Shown here in pieces: positions 6,529-14,069 of a DNA stretch of 22,226 bases. The notes under the pieces are model-generated. The model was given only the letters and a program-made list of their open reading frames with translations, made no database searches and was not told the DNA's origin. Location of the stretch: IMG/VR virus record IMGVR_UViG_3300042568_000396, positions 1-22,226 of that record; one strand, 5' to 3'. The translations under genes were made by a program, and so were the position numbers. Within the stretch, counting starts at the first letter, position 1. Each line of letters starts with the position of its first letter. This stretch comes from a virus.

Positions 6529-7407
6529 CTACTCAGCAACGATGCGGATCCCCATTTCAGTGCGGCCAGCCTGCACCCCGTAGAGCACCCCGAAAGAGTA
6601 GACCAGATTTGCAGTCAGGTTGTCGTAGAAACGGCGGAACTGCACGGGCAAGTTCAAGCCGGGGACGATAACGTCGGCAACTTCGGTGCCCATCTGCTGT
6701 GCGCCGGAAGCGTCAACACGGCGGGCTGCCATCAGGAGCGCGGACTTGTGGAACACGAACCCGCCAAGGCCCTGGCCGTTTGCATCAGCAAGGTCGGACT
6801 CGTAAACGTCAAACCCAGCAACGCGGGGAATAAACCCTTCGGTCTTTTCGCGGATGAAGCCGGGGAACTCAGCACTGTTCAAGCTCTTCACGAGGCTGGC
6901 GAAGTAGGTCGGGTTCAGCACAACTGCGCGTCCCATTTGCGGAGCACCAGCGGCGTTCAGCGTGGCGCGCAAGTCAGCAAGGTCGTCGCGGTTGAAGTTG
7001 CCTGCGTTGATGCCAACGCTGTTGAAATTGCTGGAGGTCACCAGATTCCACAGATCGGAAAACATCTTTGCGCCGGTGGCCTGCAAAGCGGGCTCAACGA
7101 AAAGCTGGTTCAGGTCGATGGCAGACTTGGAACGCTCCAAATCGTTGAACCCGTAAGGGAACCCAAAGAAATTGGAAAGCGTGATGGTCTTCGCAACGGT
7201 TTCAACACCCTGGGGGCTGTAGCCGCTGGAAAGGTCCACGGCAGTCGGCTTGACGGGGTAGCGAGTTGTGACGGAAGCACCTGCGGCAGAGATGTCTGAA
7301 GAGAAATCAACGGCAATCGAATTTAGCGGCGCAAACAAATTTTGAAGCGCGGGCAAACTTTCCTGTGCGATGGCAGCGAGGTTGACCCCCGCGATAGTAT
7401 TAGACAT
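6529..7407 (-). CDS. Major capsid protein, 292 aa
   Basis: Builds the icosahedral head. It starts MSNTIAGVNLAAIAQESLPALQ, has a beta-strand segment ending TLSNFFGFPYGFNDLE, then helices with AIDLNQLFVEPALQATG, and a C-terminal beta-rich part ending in VYSFGVLYGVQAGRTEMGI. The mixed alpha/beta order and length fit an HK97-fold major capsid protein of small size. Position supports it: it follows portal, S49 protease and scaffold candidate, and precedes the connector genes. Intrinsic terminators bracket it together with the scaffold candidate. There is no clear Shine-Dalgarno before the ATG. I cannot assign a specific capsid subfamily. Confidence 0.85.
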   Translation of the reverse strand: MSNTIAGVNLAAIAQESLPALQNLFAPLNSIAVDFSSDISAAGASVTTRYPVKPTAVDLSSGYSPQGVETVAKTITLSNFFGFPYGFNDLERSKSAIDLNQLFVEPALQATGAKMFSDLWNLVTSSNFNSVGINAGNFNRDDLADLRATLNAAGAPQMGRAVVLNPTYFASLVKSLNSAEFPGFIREKTEGFIPRVAGFDVYESDLADANGQGLGGFVFHKSALLMAARRVDASGAQQMGTEVADVIVPGLNLPVQFRRFYDNLTANLVYSFGVLYGVQAGRTEMGIRIVAE

Positions 7408-7431
7408 GGTCTTGTGTGTGTTGGGGTTAGA

Positions 7432-7836
7432 CTAGCTGAGTTTCAGCGCGGCTTTGTGCTGCGCGTAAAAAGCGTTGCGGGCGTCGAGCGGGAGGTTGTT
7501 GTACTCGGCCCACAGTTCAGAAACTGACTTAGTGGCAGAGACTTGCTCGGACTGGATGGTAACGGGAGCCACGCCCAGGTTTGCCACGATGGCGTTTGCT
7601 TTTGCGGAAGCGTCGGCCTCGGCGGCTTTCACTGCGTCAAGCGCCTTTGCCAGCTCGAGCTTTTCAAGCTGCGCAACGTCGAGCGCTGCGGACAGTTCTG
7701 CGGTCTTTGCTTTCAGCGCGTCAAATGTTGCCACCAGTGCGGTATGCTCGGCGCTCAGTGCGTTAAGCGCGGCCACGTCTGCCTGCGCGGCAGAGAGCGC
7801 GGCCAGCGCGTCGGTCAGGGTGTTGGGAAGATCCAT
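7432..7836 (-). CDS. Coiled-coil scaffold candidate, 134 aa
   Basis: Residues 1-90 are almost entirely Ala, Leu, Glu, Lys and Asp with heptad-like spacing (AALSAAQADVAALNALSAEH and further), giving a long coiled coil. The last ~40 residues contain SVSELWAEYNNLPLDARNAF, a compact helical tail of the kind that binds capsid protein. Placement between the protease and the capsid gene is the usual site of a scaffold. In lambda the scaffold Nu3 is nested in the protease gene; here it is a separate downstream gene, and the protease is correspondingly short. It starts 24 nt past the terminator U-tract, so it may open its own transcription unit. Confidence 0.7.
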   Translation of the reverse strand: MDLPNTLTDALAALSAAQADVAALNALSAEHTALVATFDALKAKTAELSAALDVAQLEKLELAKALDAVKAAEADASAKANAIVANLGVAPVTIQSEQVSATKSVSELWAEYNNLPLDARNAFYAQHKAALKLS

Positions 7837-7859
7837 ACACCTATCTGCAAATGTATAAC

Positions 7860-7896
7860 AAAAAGCCCGCCCCGAGAAACCAAACTCGGGGCGGGC
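7860..7896 (-). terminator. Strong intrinsic terminator after the protease gene
   Basis: A perfect 12-bp stem, GCCCGCCCCGAG with CTCGGGGCGGGC (7896-7885 and 7876-7865 on the minus strand), has an 8-nt loop and is followed by TTTTT at 7864-7860. It lies 25 nt past the protease stop codon. This is the cleanest intrinsic terminator in the window. Confidence 0.9.
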
Positions 7897-7920
7897 AAGG
7901 AGACAAATAAACCTAAATCA

Positions 7921-8736
7921 CTACATGCCAACCATACTAAGGAGCGCTTGATATGCAAGCTCTTCCGTGCCGATGTCATCAATCAAGTTGCCCATCTTTG
8001 CACGCGGGGCGAGGTAAGCGGCACCGGTCATGTACTCGTCAGCCACGCGGCGGTTGCGAAGGACATTGTTTTTGAACTGGTCGAAAGAATCGTCAACGAG
8101 CTGCTGCAAACTAGCACGCTGTGCGGGACTGAGAGACGGTCCCATGCCTGCACCTTTGAGTGGGCCACTGGTGATCGGCTCCCAACTTAATCCCTGCGCC
8201 TCGTACGCTGCAGACTGGTCCAACCATGGAATGATTGTGCCGATGGAACCCCAAGTTGATCCCACGGATCCTATGAGTCGGTCGCAACTCACGGCGATGT
8301 TGTACGCCGCACTGCACGCCGTGTCGTTACTGTAGGCGACAATGGGCACCTTGAGCGCTTGGATGAGATCCACGACTTCTGAGCAGCCGGTGCAGTTCCC
8401 GCCGGGAGAGTTGATCTCCAGCATAATCCCGCGCACGTTGGCCTCCACTGCCTCTTCAATGTCCTCCGAAATCCACTCGTAATCCCACGCGCCGCAGCAG
8501 GCTTCGAGCGCGGAAATACCCTTGGCAAGCGTCCCATCGATGCAAATGTGAGCAATCCCTTGCCCATCAATTTCCATTTCCTCGCGCTTATTCATCATGC
8601 CGGACAGCTTTTCATAGTCGTCGCCGTTGGCGCGGACCAGTCGGCCCTCCACCAGCTGGCGGACCGCTGCGTAGCCACCCGGAGTGATGAGCCAAGGACG
8701 GTAAAAGACTTGCTCGATGACGCGTTGAAACTTCAT
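7921..8736 (-). CDS. S49-family head maturation protease (lambda gpC-like), 271 aa
   Basis: A serine protease that trims head proteins during capsid maturation. The SppA/ClpP-like core is clear: LEINSPGG at 107-113 forms the oxyanion region, ACSAAYNIA at 140-148 carries the nucleophile Ser142, and GPLKGAG at 191-197 carries the base Lys194. The Ser-Lys spacing of 52 residues matches, from memory, Ser166/Lys218 of lambda gpC. The C-terminal part QLVDDSFDQFKNNVLRNRRV is typical of the family. Its ATG overlaps the portal stop by 4 nt. It ends soon after the protease domain, without the Nu3-like extension of lambda gpC. Confidence 0.9.
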   Translation of the reverse strand: MKFQRVIEQVFYRPWLITPGGYAAVRQLVEGRLVRANGDDYEKLSGMMNKREEMEIDGQGIAHICIDGTLAKGISALEACCGAWDYEWISEDIEEAVEANVRGIMLEINSPGGNCTGCSEVVDLIQALKVPIVAYSNDTACSAAYNIAVSCDRLIGSVGSTWGSIGTIIPWLDQSAAYEAQGLSWEPITSGPLKGAGMGPSLSPAQRASLQQLVDDSFDQFKNNVLRNRRVADEYMTGAAYLAPRAKMGNLIDDIGTEELAYQALLSMVGM

Positions 8737-10232
8737 TCTGTGGGGGTGGTTGTCGGCGGGTTGCCGTTGGGGGTGAGCAAGCCAAACACGTCGCGGCTTA
8801 AACCTGAGCGTTGCACTCGTTTGTTGATCTCCAGTTCTTCGCGCTCCACCTCGTCGAGGTGCTCTTCAAGCGTCTTGGATCCCGAGGCGAGAATATCGGT
8901 CATGCTGCGCATTCCGGCGCGATAGGCTTCGATTGCGTCGCGGGAAGCGTAGCCACTGTCAGCGGTAAGCCTGGCGGGCTCGGTGAATCGAAACTGATAG
9001 GCGCCGCCGCGGTCTTTGTCGGCACCGCGGTATTCCGGCAGCATTCCCATTTCTACAAACTTGGCAATGGCGTAGGCACACCGGCGCTTGCAAAATGCTG
9101 CCAGGTAAGCATGCCGCTCAGAGGTGATGCGATTGACTTGCTCAAGTACGATGCGAGCGGATGCGCCACCCAGTTTGCTCATATCCCAGCCAAACTCTGG
9201 CGGCCATTGAGCGGCTAGTAGTGCGTTGCGGATAAGCCTTTCCTGTAGCCGGTCCTGCGCTTCCGTCGGAATCTTGGCGTCAATCTGGTTGATGGACTCG
9301 CCCGCCCCTGCTGTCAGGTATTCGATGCGGCCGCCAGCCATCGGCGTGATCCGTAGCCCTGGGCCACACTGCGGGACTGTGTTTTCAGACAGGGCCTGAT
9401 AAGCGTCGGATGCGTCGGCCATGCCTTGCTGATTGGTAACGAGCAATCCAATCTTGGCAGCCATGCGGGATGCGGACTGGATGTCATCACCAAGGTCTTT
9501 GAGGGAAAGTAAATCACGGATGGCAGGGGCAAACGCAGAGATCCCGCGTACCTGGTCCACCTCGCGCGGGTCCATTGTCAGCATGCACGCCTGGGCGGGG
9601 ATGTCGCGGTCCTCGGAACCGTCAGACGCTTCGCCAAGCACGCGGTAAGCTACTGCGCGGTTGGTCTTGGACAGGATAACGCCGTTGTAAATCCGCAGTC
9701 CACGATACCGGCCAGACTGCAAAACACCTTCGTCATTGCGGCTTCCAATTTGGTGCCAGGGCACCTGTTGCAACTGAGGATAGCCGGTTGATGCGGTCGT
9801 CAGGATCGTCAGCAGATCGCCTTCACGGTCAATGGCTGTAGACTCGAGCCGCAAGCCCTCCCACCAGCTTTTGCCGTCCAAATACGCAATTTGAAACCAG
9901 TCCAACAGCATGGCCTCCGCTTGTTTGCCCCACTCTTTGTCGGCGCCCACAAAGATCGGCCGCATTGCCATCCCAACGGACAGCATGGACTTTTGGTCAA
10001 TCGCTGCATTGACCATGCCGTTATTCCAATACAATTTCCGCGCGGCAGAGTTAAGCGTTCTCCATTCGGAGACGTTTAGCTCTTTAGAAATGCTTTGTGT
10101 GTGCGTCCTCCAATACGGTTCCCCCCAGACCCCGCCCTCAATAAGCCGTTGTCTGCGATAAGAATCGTATGCTGTCTGCACCTTTGGGCCTTTGAATCCC
10201 ATCAAGGTTTTGAGTTTATCGAAAAGGCTCAT
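8733..10232 (-). CDS. Portal protein, lambda family, 499 aa
   Basis: Forms the dodecameric channel at one capsid vertex, through which DNA enters and leaves. Hallmarks of the lambda-type portal family (Phage_portal_2) are visible: an N-terminal segment with SEWRTLNSAARKLYWNNG near 55-72, then EGDLLTIL, QVPWHQIGSR, and DPREVDQVRGISAFAPAI near 220-237. Length is usual for the family. It overlaps the gpW-like gene upstream and the protease downstream by 4 nt each (ATGA). The Pro/Thr-rich last residues (GNPPTTTPTE) are probably flexible. Confidence 0.92.
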   Translation of the reverse strand: MSLFDKLKTLMGFKGPKVQTAYDSYRRQRLIEGGVWGEPYWRTHTQSISKELNVSEWRTLNSAARKLYWNNGMVNAAIDQKSMLSVGMAMRPIFVGADKEWGKQAEAMLLDWFQIAYLDGKSWWEGLRLESTAIDREGDLLTILTTASTGYPQLQQVPWHQIGSRNDEGVLQSGRYRGLRIYNGVILSKTNRAVAYRVLGEASDGSEDRDIPAQACMLTMDPREVDQVRGISAFAPAIRDLLSLKDLGDDIQSASRMAAKIGLLVTNQQGMADASDAYQALSENTVPQCGPGLRITPMAGGRIEYLTAGAGESINQIDAKIPTEAQDRLQERLIRNALLAAQWPPEFGWDMSKLGGASARIVLEQVNRITSERHAYLAAFCKRRCAYAIAKFVEMGMLPEYRGADKDRGGAYQFRFTEPARLTADSGYASRDAIEAYRAGMRSMTDILASGSKTLEEHLDEVEREELEINKRVQRSGLSRDVFGLLTPNGNPPTTTPTE

Positions 10233-10495
10233 ATGAAAAACGCCTGAGTGCGGCGAATAGGGCCATTAATTCCTGCGGCCTTATAGTTAAGCGCCTGCTG
10301 CGCCAGCATTACCACGTCCAGCGGAGACAGTGTGCCGCCCACGTTAAACTGGAAAGCAGCCCCGTCGATAGAACTGGAAACGAGCGAACTCTTTCCGGCC
10401 AGCACTAGGTCAAATTTGCTTGCCACAATGGCACGCAACTCGGCCACGTCCCGCGTCAGGAACACTTGTAGCAGGAGTCTTGTATCGGGAGCCAT
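10229..10495 (-). CDS. gpW-like head completion protein, 88 aa
   Basis: A small protein between large terminase and portal, exactly the place of lambda W in the order A-W-B. The core LVLAGKSSLVSSSIDGAAFQF resembles the gpW helix-hairpin, in which a Gly-Lys turn leads to two short strands around a DG. It is followed by a helix (PLDVVMLAQQALNYKAA) and a basic end (GPIRRTQAFFI). gpW stabilises packaged DNA and offers a site for the next connector. The protein is about 20 residues longer than lambda gpW, mostly at the N-terminus. It starts 24 nt after the bidirectional terminator. Confidence 0.7.
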   Translation of the reverse strand: MAPDTRLLLQVFLTRDVAELRAIVASKFDLVLAGKSSLVSSSIDGAAFQFNVGGTLSPLDVVMLAQQALNYKAAGINGPIRRTQAFFI

Positions 10496-10519
10496 CTACA
10501 AGAGAGCGCTTTTATAAGC

Positions 10520-10561
10520 AAAAAACCCGGACATCCACACATATGGAGCCGGGCGTTTTTT
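10520..10561. terminator. Bidirectional intrinsic terminator between large terminase and gpW-like gene
   Basis: CCCGG at 10526-10530 pairs with CCGGG at 10549-10553, and inside it TCCA (10534-10537) pairs with TGGA (10544-10547). A run of six A lies on the left (10520-10525) and six T on the right (10556-10561), so the hairpin has a U-tract in both directions. In the minus direction it would lower transcription from the terminase into the head genes. Confidence 0.8.
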
Positions 10562-10607
10562 CGTTGTCCTTGCCAGCAGCCCCTTTCGAGGTTGTTGAGC
10601 GGCCAAT

Positions 10608-12395
10608 CTACTCTGTTGGCGTTGGCTCGTCAACATCTGGTGCACTACTTGCCATATCCGGCAGGATGCCAAGGATCTGCGCGGTAAGGACGTTCATGGC
10701 CTCTGCGTCCCACATGTGATTCGGCCTGCCGGTTGCGGTCCACCGCAGGCGGGTTTTCTTGGTGCGCTTGTCCACGGTTGCCCGTTTGCGTTCGCTGTTG
10801 AGGTGCCGAACGTATTCCGGGGGCGCGTCCTGCGGAAACTCCCACACTGGCGATCCTGTGTTTCGCAGATTTGCGAGGATGTCTTTGATCGGATCCGACG
10901 ACCAATAGAAAAAAGTGACGAACACCCGCTTGCCATTTTGGTCCTTGTAGGTTGGCGCAACTACGCGGTCGGGCGCTGAGTAATACCGGCGAATCGGTTT
11001 GCCATCAGTCCCCCGAACCGTGAAGTGATCCTCAGCGCGTCCAATAAGTGCCGTCCACCCATAGCGCGCACAAGTGTCGTAGATCCGGCCATGGAAACTA
11101 TTACCAGCGTCCAGCAGCGTTCGCTTGTCGGGCACCTTGAGCCTGACTTGGATTTCGCGGAGCTGATCCACCGTCAGAATCTTTCCCGCCCAGAGTAGGC
11201 GAGAATGCCCGTCCTTTAGCCAAACGCGCACGATCCCCCAGTAGTGATCTTGCTGGCAGTCCACCGTGAAAACGCGGGCGGCTTCATTCTCCATCGGGCG
11301 CCCGTCCTGCCACTCGTTCACGAAATACTCCGACGCCTCCAGCTCCAGCGCTGGCAGTTCCTCTTCCTGCTTCCAAGGTTCCGCGAGCCGCTGCATGCGG
11401 AAATCTTTGGTGGGCTGGATCACTCCCAGATGTCGAGCATCCGACGCCTGGCACCATTGAATCACCAAATCGGCCCACCGGATCCAATACACGGACTGCG
11501 CCGATACGCGCCGGGATCGGTAGCCTTCGACGTGGTCGTTGCCCTCGGTCCTCCACTCGCTGCGCTGGGTTAGCGCCCGCCGCGCTGCCGTCGTGTCTGG
11601 TGTGACGTGCCCGCAATGGGGGCACTCATGCCGCACGGTTTTTACCAGCGCGCCCCAGTTCCACTCGCCGTTCTCGTTTTTGCACTCCTCATATTTGATG
11701 TCAGTCCACGCCGGTTTAACCCACTCGCTGCACCCCGGGCACTGATGGCACCACTGAAACTCCTCGCCAGACCTCCACTCCTCGGTCAGTTGGTGCGGCT
11801 CTTCAAAGCTCTGCGAAGTCAATAGCGCGTAGCCGTTCCAGCGGTCGTGAAGCCGTTTTTTGAACTGAGTTATCAGGTCCGAGTACTGCCAGCACTCATC
11901 CAAAAAAAGCACCTGCACTGATTTTTCCTGTGCGTTTGAGCTGTTTGCGCCGCCAAGCATTAGCGGCATGTGGGCAAAATAGATGCCGTCCTTTTTGGTG
12001 TGGTGCCTAACCGTCGGCATTAACCCCCGGAGCGGTTCGCACGCGTTGAGCACCGGCAGCAGCCTGGTTGCCATCCATTCCGCACTGGTCGCATCGGTCT
12101 GCGTAATCGACAACATCGGCCCAGGCTGTTGTGCCACGGCCCAGCACACCAGCGCCTCTAGTGCGGTGCTCTTACCGGCGCCGGTGCAGGCTTGGACGAA
12201 TGTCTGCCGACAGGAGGGGTCGGCAAAGTCGGCAAACACCGCGTTCCACCAGGGGGCGGTTTGCCGGTCAAAATGCGTGGAGCGCGACGAGTGGGGAAAG
12301 CGGACGTTGCCCTCCAGCCAGTCCAGCGGGTCGCCGGTGTAGGCGAGTCGGACAGAGCGCGCCGCTGCGCTAAGAATGTGTGACGTGTCGCTCAA
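10608..12395 (-). CDS. Terminase large subunit, GpA family, 595 aa from a TTG start
   Basis: The packaging motor: an N-terminal ATPase translocates DNA and a C-terminal nuclease cuts it. From the preferred start the Walker A is at 69-76 (ACTGAGKS) and Walker B at 160-167 (VQVLFLDE). A Cys-rich segment follows (CHQCPGC, then ECPHCGHV), characteristic of the GpA/PF05876 family. Nuclease acidic residues are plausible in FTVDCQQD, LLDAGNS and HMWDAEAMN. The open frame reaches back to 12506, but that would overlap the small terminase by 137 nt. TTG at 12395 has AGGA six nt upstream and leaves a 26-nt overlap. Confidence 0.92.
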   Translation of the reverse strand: MSDTSHILSAAARSVRLAYTGDPLDWLEGNVRFPHSSRSTHFDRQTAPWWNAVFADFADPSCRQTFVQACTGAGKSTALEALVCWAVAQQPGPMLSITQTDATSAEWMATRLLPVLNACEPLRGLMPTVRHHTKKDGIYFAHMPLMLGGANSSNAQEKSVQVLFLDECWQYSDLITQFKKRLHDRWNGYALLTSQSFEEPHQLTEEWRSGEEFQWCHQCPGCSEWVKPAWTDIKYEECKNENGEWNWGALVKTVRHECPHCGHVTPDTTAARRALTQRSEWRTEGNDHVEGYRSRRVSAQSVYWIRWADLVIQWCQASDARHLGVIQPTKDFRMQRLAEPWKQEEELPALELEASEYFVNEWQDGRPMENEAARVFTVDCQQDHYWGIVRVWLKDGHSRLLWAGKILTVDQLREIQVRLKVPDKRTLLDAGNSFHGRIYDTCARYGWTALIGRAEDHFTVRGTDGKPIRRYYSAPDRVVAPTYKDQNGKRVFVTFFYWSSDPIKDILANLRNTGSPVWEFPQDAPPEYVRHLNSERKRATVDKRTKKTRLRWTATGRPNHMWDAEAMNVLTAQILGILPDMASSAPDVDEPTPTE

Positions 12396-12936
12396 ATGCG
12401 GTCCTAGCGTTTTGCTTGAGCAGCTCAATGCGGTTGCGCAGGCGGATAAGGATGTCTGCCTCGCCCAGTCCAGCAAGCTGACCAGGGAGGTCATTAACCA
12501 TTGCATCCAGCTCTGCGCACCAAGTGCTAACTACCCGCACTGTCTCATCCACCACGCGCTCCACTGGGATCAAGCGCCCCTCGTCCTCGGCAATCTTGAT
12601 GTCGAGCCGCCGCACCTCGCGTTCGAGCTTCTGCTTTTTAACGCCGTTGATGTCGCTCGGTGTTGCCTGCTGTGCTTTGGAGTCGCGCCACTTTTGGATG
12701 CCTTCAATCGTTGTCCATGGCAGTCCCAGTTTTGCCATTGCACGCTTCCAACGCAAGACGCCTGGACGACTCAGCCCAAAGTGCGCGGCGACCTGCTCAA
12801 GCGTGAGGTCTGGCAGCGTGCCCGCCTCGTAGGCGGCTACCATTGCTTGTTCGGACTTGGTGATGCGCTTGCCCGCCTTGAGGGCAGCGAGAATGTTTTT
12901 GACTTGGGCCTTAGTAACTTGTTCGGTAAGACTCAT
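12370..12936 (-). CDS. Terminase small subunit with HTH DNA-binding domain, 188 aa
   Basis: Recognises the packaging start site and hands DNA to the large subunit. Residues ~12-35 are a basic helix, and a helix-turn-helix is clear at about 46-65, LTLEQVAAHFGLSRPGVLRW, followed by KRAMAKLGLPWTT. The middle (QKLEREVRRLDIKIAEDEGRLIPVE) is a coiled coil suited to oligomer formation, and the end contacts the large subunit in analogues. A Nu1-like protein paired with a GpA-type large subunit is the expected lambda combination. The start codon at 12936 overlaps, in opposite orientation, the ATG of the plus-strand gene. Confidence 0.85.
   Translation of the reverse strand: MSLTEQVTKAQVKNILAALKAGKRITKSEQAMVAAYEAGTLPDLTLEQVAAHFGLSRPGVLRWKRAMAKLGLPWTTIEGIQKWRDSKAQQATPSDINGVKKQKLEREVRRLDIKIAEDEGRLIPVERVVDETVRVVSTWCAELDAMVNDLPGQLAGLGEADILIRLRNRIELLKQNARTAFERHVTHS
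12402..12405 (-). promoter_or_regulatory. Shine-Dalgarno AGGA deciding the TTG start of the large terminase
   Basis: AGGA on the minus strand lies six bases before TTG at 12395, a good spacing. No ATG or GTG with a comparable site exists near the small terminase stop. The site lies inside the small terminase coding sequence, so the two subunits are probably translationally coupled. Confidence 0.6.
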
Positions 12937-13165
12937 GGAACTTAAGATTGTGACGCTGCGTCGGATGATTGCTGCAAATGATTGGTCAGCAGCAATTAAG
13001 TTTGCTGCAAAGTTTCCTCGGCTTGGTCAGGCTCGAGACGCAATTTTGTCGGCAAAGGATGCCTTGCAAAACCCTGCGTTTTATCGGCAGTTGCGCCGTG
13101 ATCCTGATGCGGTAATTGCTGCGGGAGTTGCTGCTCTGGTCCAGCAATACCAAGAGCGCGCTTAA
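12935..13165 (+). CDS. Small antisense-strand protein of unknown function, 76 aa
   Basis: The only convincing plus-strand gene in the window. It starts at ATG 12935 (MELKIVTLRRMIAANDWSAA) and ends at TAA 13165. It is basic, helical and well structured in composition: WSAAIKFAAKFPRLGQARD followed by AFYRQLRRDPDAVIAAGVA. I have the impression of similar small phage proteins (LRRLIAANDW..AAKFPRLG) but cannot check. The ATG overlaps the ATG of the small terminase gene head to head, and the last 170 nt are antisense to the 3' end of the glycosyltransferase-like gene. Upstream open codons reaching to 12857 are antisense to the terminase and are left out. Confidence 0.65.
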   Translation: MELKIVTLRRMIAANDWSAAIKFAAKFPRLGQARDAILSAKDALQNPAFYRQLRRDPDAVIAAGVAALVQQYQERA

Positions 13166-14069
13166 TTTGGTTGAGCGCGTTACGCTTGTCGTCGAGCGCG
13201 CGCGCCACTAACGGAGACTGCCAATCCAGCGCTGCCGCAATCTCTTGCGGATAGCTTAATTTTACTGCCATCGCGTCTACATCTGCGGCGCATCGGATTA
13301 TATATTGCGCGGGGATTTGGATCCCATATTTGTCCCAAGTGTTAATGCTTTCACGTTGGAACAGAATTGGCACTCCGCACCACAAGGCTTCATAATACCG
13401 ATTTGCCGGGCAGTTGTAGTGCGCGTGCGTATAAGCGTCCTCCAAATACAGGCTTGCAGCAAATTGCCTAAGTGTTTCTTGCCCTGCAATCCAACTCATG
13501 CCTCGCGCGTACCTTGGCTCAATCCCGATACTTGCAAAGATCTTCATATTTTTGGGCGACGTGCTGAGCCAGCAATTGCGCCCAATATATTGCCCAAAAT
13601 AACGGGCCCGATCCTTGCGCCAGCGCCCGTAGTAGATTGCTCCATACTTGCGAGTCTTAAGTGGATTAACGCATGGCCTTGCAAGTAGAGCGTTTAGATT
13701 TACAAACACTTGTTGCTCTGCTTGTTTGTTTTGCAGCGGATGCTCAAAATTGCGGAACACTCCGTATTTGCGGCCAGCGTAAAACAGAGGAGCAAAGGTG
13801 CTTTGCTCGTATTCCCCAACGAGCCACCACAGTTGGGCCTGAGGATTGCGCTTGAGAAAAGCCACTGACTCTGTGCGCTCGCACGAGGTGGACCCAAAGC
13901 CGCAAATAATTGCGTCAAAGTGATCTGGTGCTCCTCTAAGCCCCACAGCGTCAACATACAGCGGGGCGTTTAATTCTTTGGCAAGCACCATCATGTTCCG
14001 ATAAGCCACCGTTAGGCTTCCCTCGGGGTCACGAGTGCCTTGCCTCGCATCCAGCAACGCAACTTTCAT
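12996..14069 (-). CDS. Glycosyltransferase-like protein, 357 aa
   Basis: Starts MKVALLDARQGTRDPEGS at 14069, chosen for its 4-nt overlap with the ParB-like gene; ten more residues upstream are open. The pattern is GT-B-like: an N-terminal Rossmann-type half with FDAIICGFGS, then a C-terminal half with CPANRYYEALWCGVPILFQ near 236-254, the usual sugar-nucleotide-binding E-A-L-x-CGxP motif, and INTWDKYG. Target and sugar are unknown; phage DNA bases or a host surface component are both possible. The last ~55 residues (Gln/Pro-rich, LPQQLPHQDHGATADK) are of odd composition because the plus-strand gene occupies the same DNA; they may be unimportant. Confidence 0.65.
   Translation of the reverse strand: MKVALLDARQGTRDPEGSLTVAYRNMMVLAKELNAPLYVDAVGLRGAPDHFDAIICGFGSTSCERTESVAFLKRNPQAQLWWLVGEYEQSTFAPLFYAGRKYGVFRNFEHPLQNKQAEQQVFVNLNALLARPCVNPLKTRKYGAIYYGRWRKDRARYFGQYIGRNCWLSTSPKNMKIFASIGIEPRYARGMSWIAGQETLRQFAASLYLEDAYTHAHYNCPANRYYEALWCGVPILFQRESINTWDKYGIQIPAQYIIRCAADVDAMAVKLSYPQEIAAALDWQSPLVARALDDKRNALNQIKRALGIAGPEQQLPQQLPHQDHGATADKTQGFARHPLPTKLRLEPDQAEETLQQT

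Noticed and set aside
6748-7299. 183-aa plus-strand ORF antisense to the capsid gene
   Set aside because: It lies wholly within a secure gene, with no coupling, motif or ribosome site of its own.
7543-8190. 215-aa plus-strand ORF across scaffold, terminator and protease
   Set aside because: It runs through a strong terminator hairpin and antisense to two well-supported genes. The composition is Cys/His-rich without pattern.
12376-12934. 189-aa plus-strand ORF antisense to the small terminase
   Set aside because: It mirrors the terminase codons. Only the ORF beginning at 12935 continues as protein-like sequence outside the overlap.
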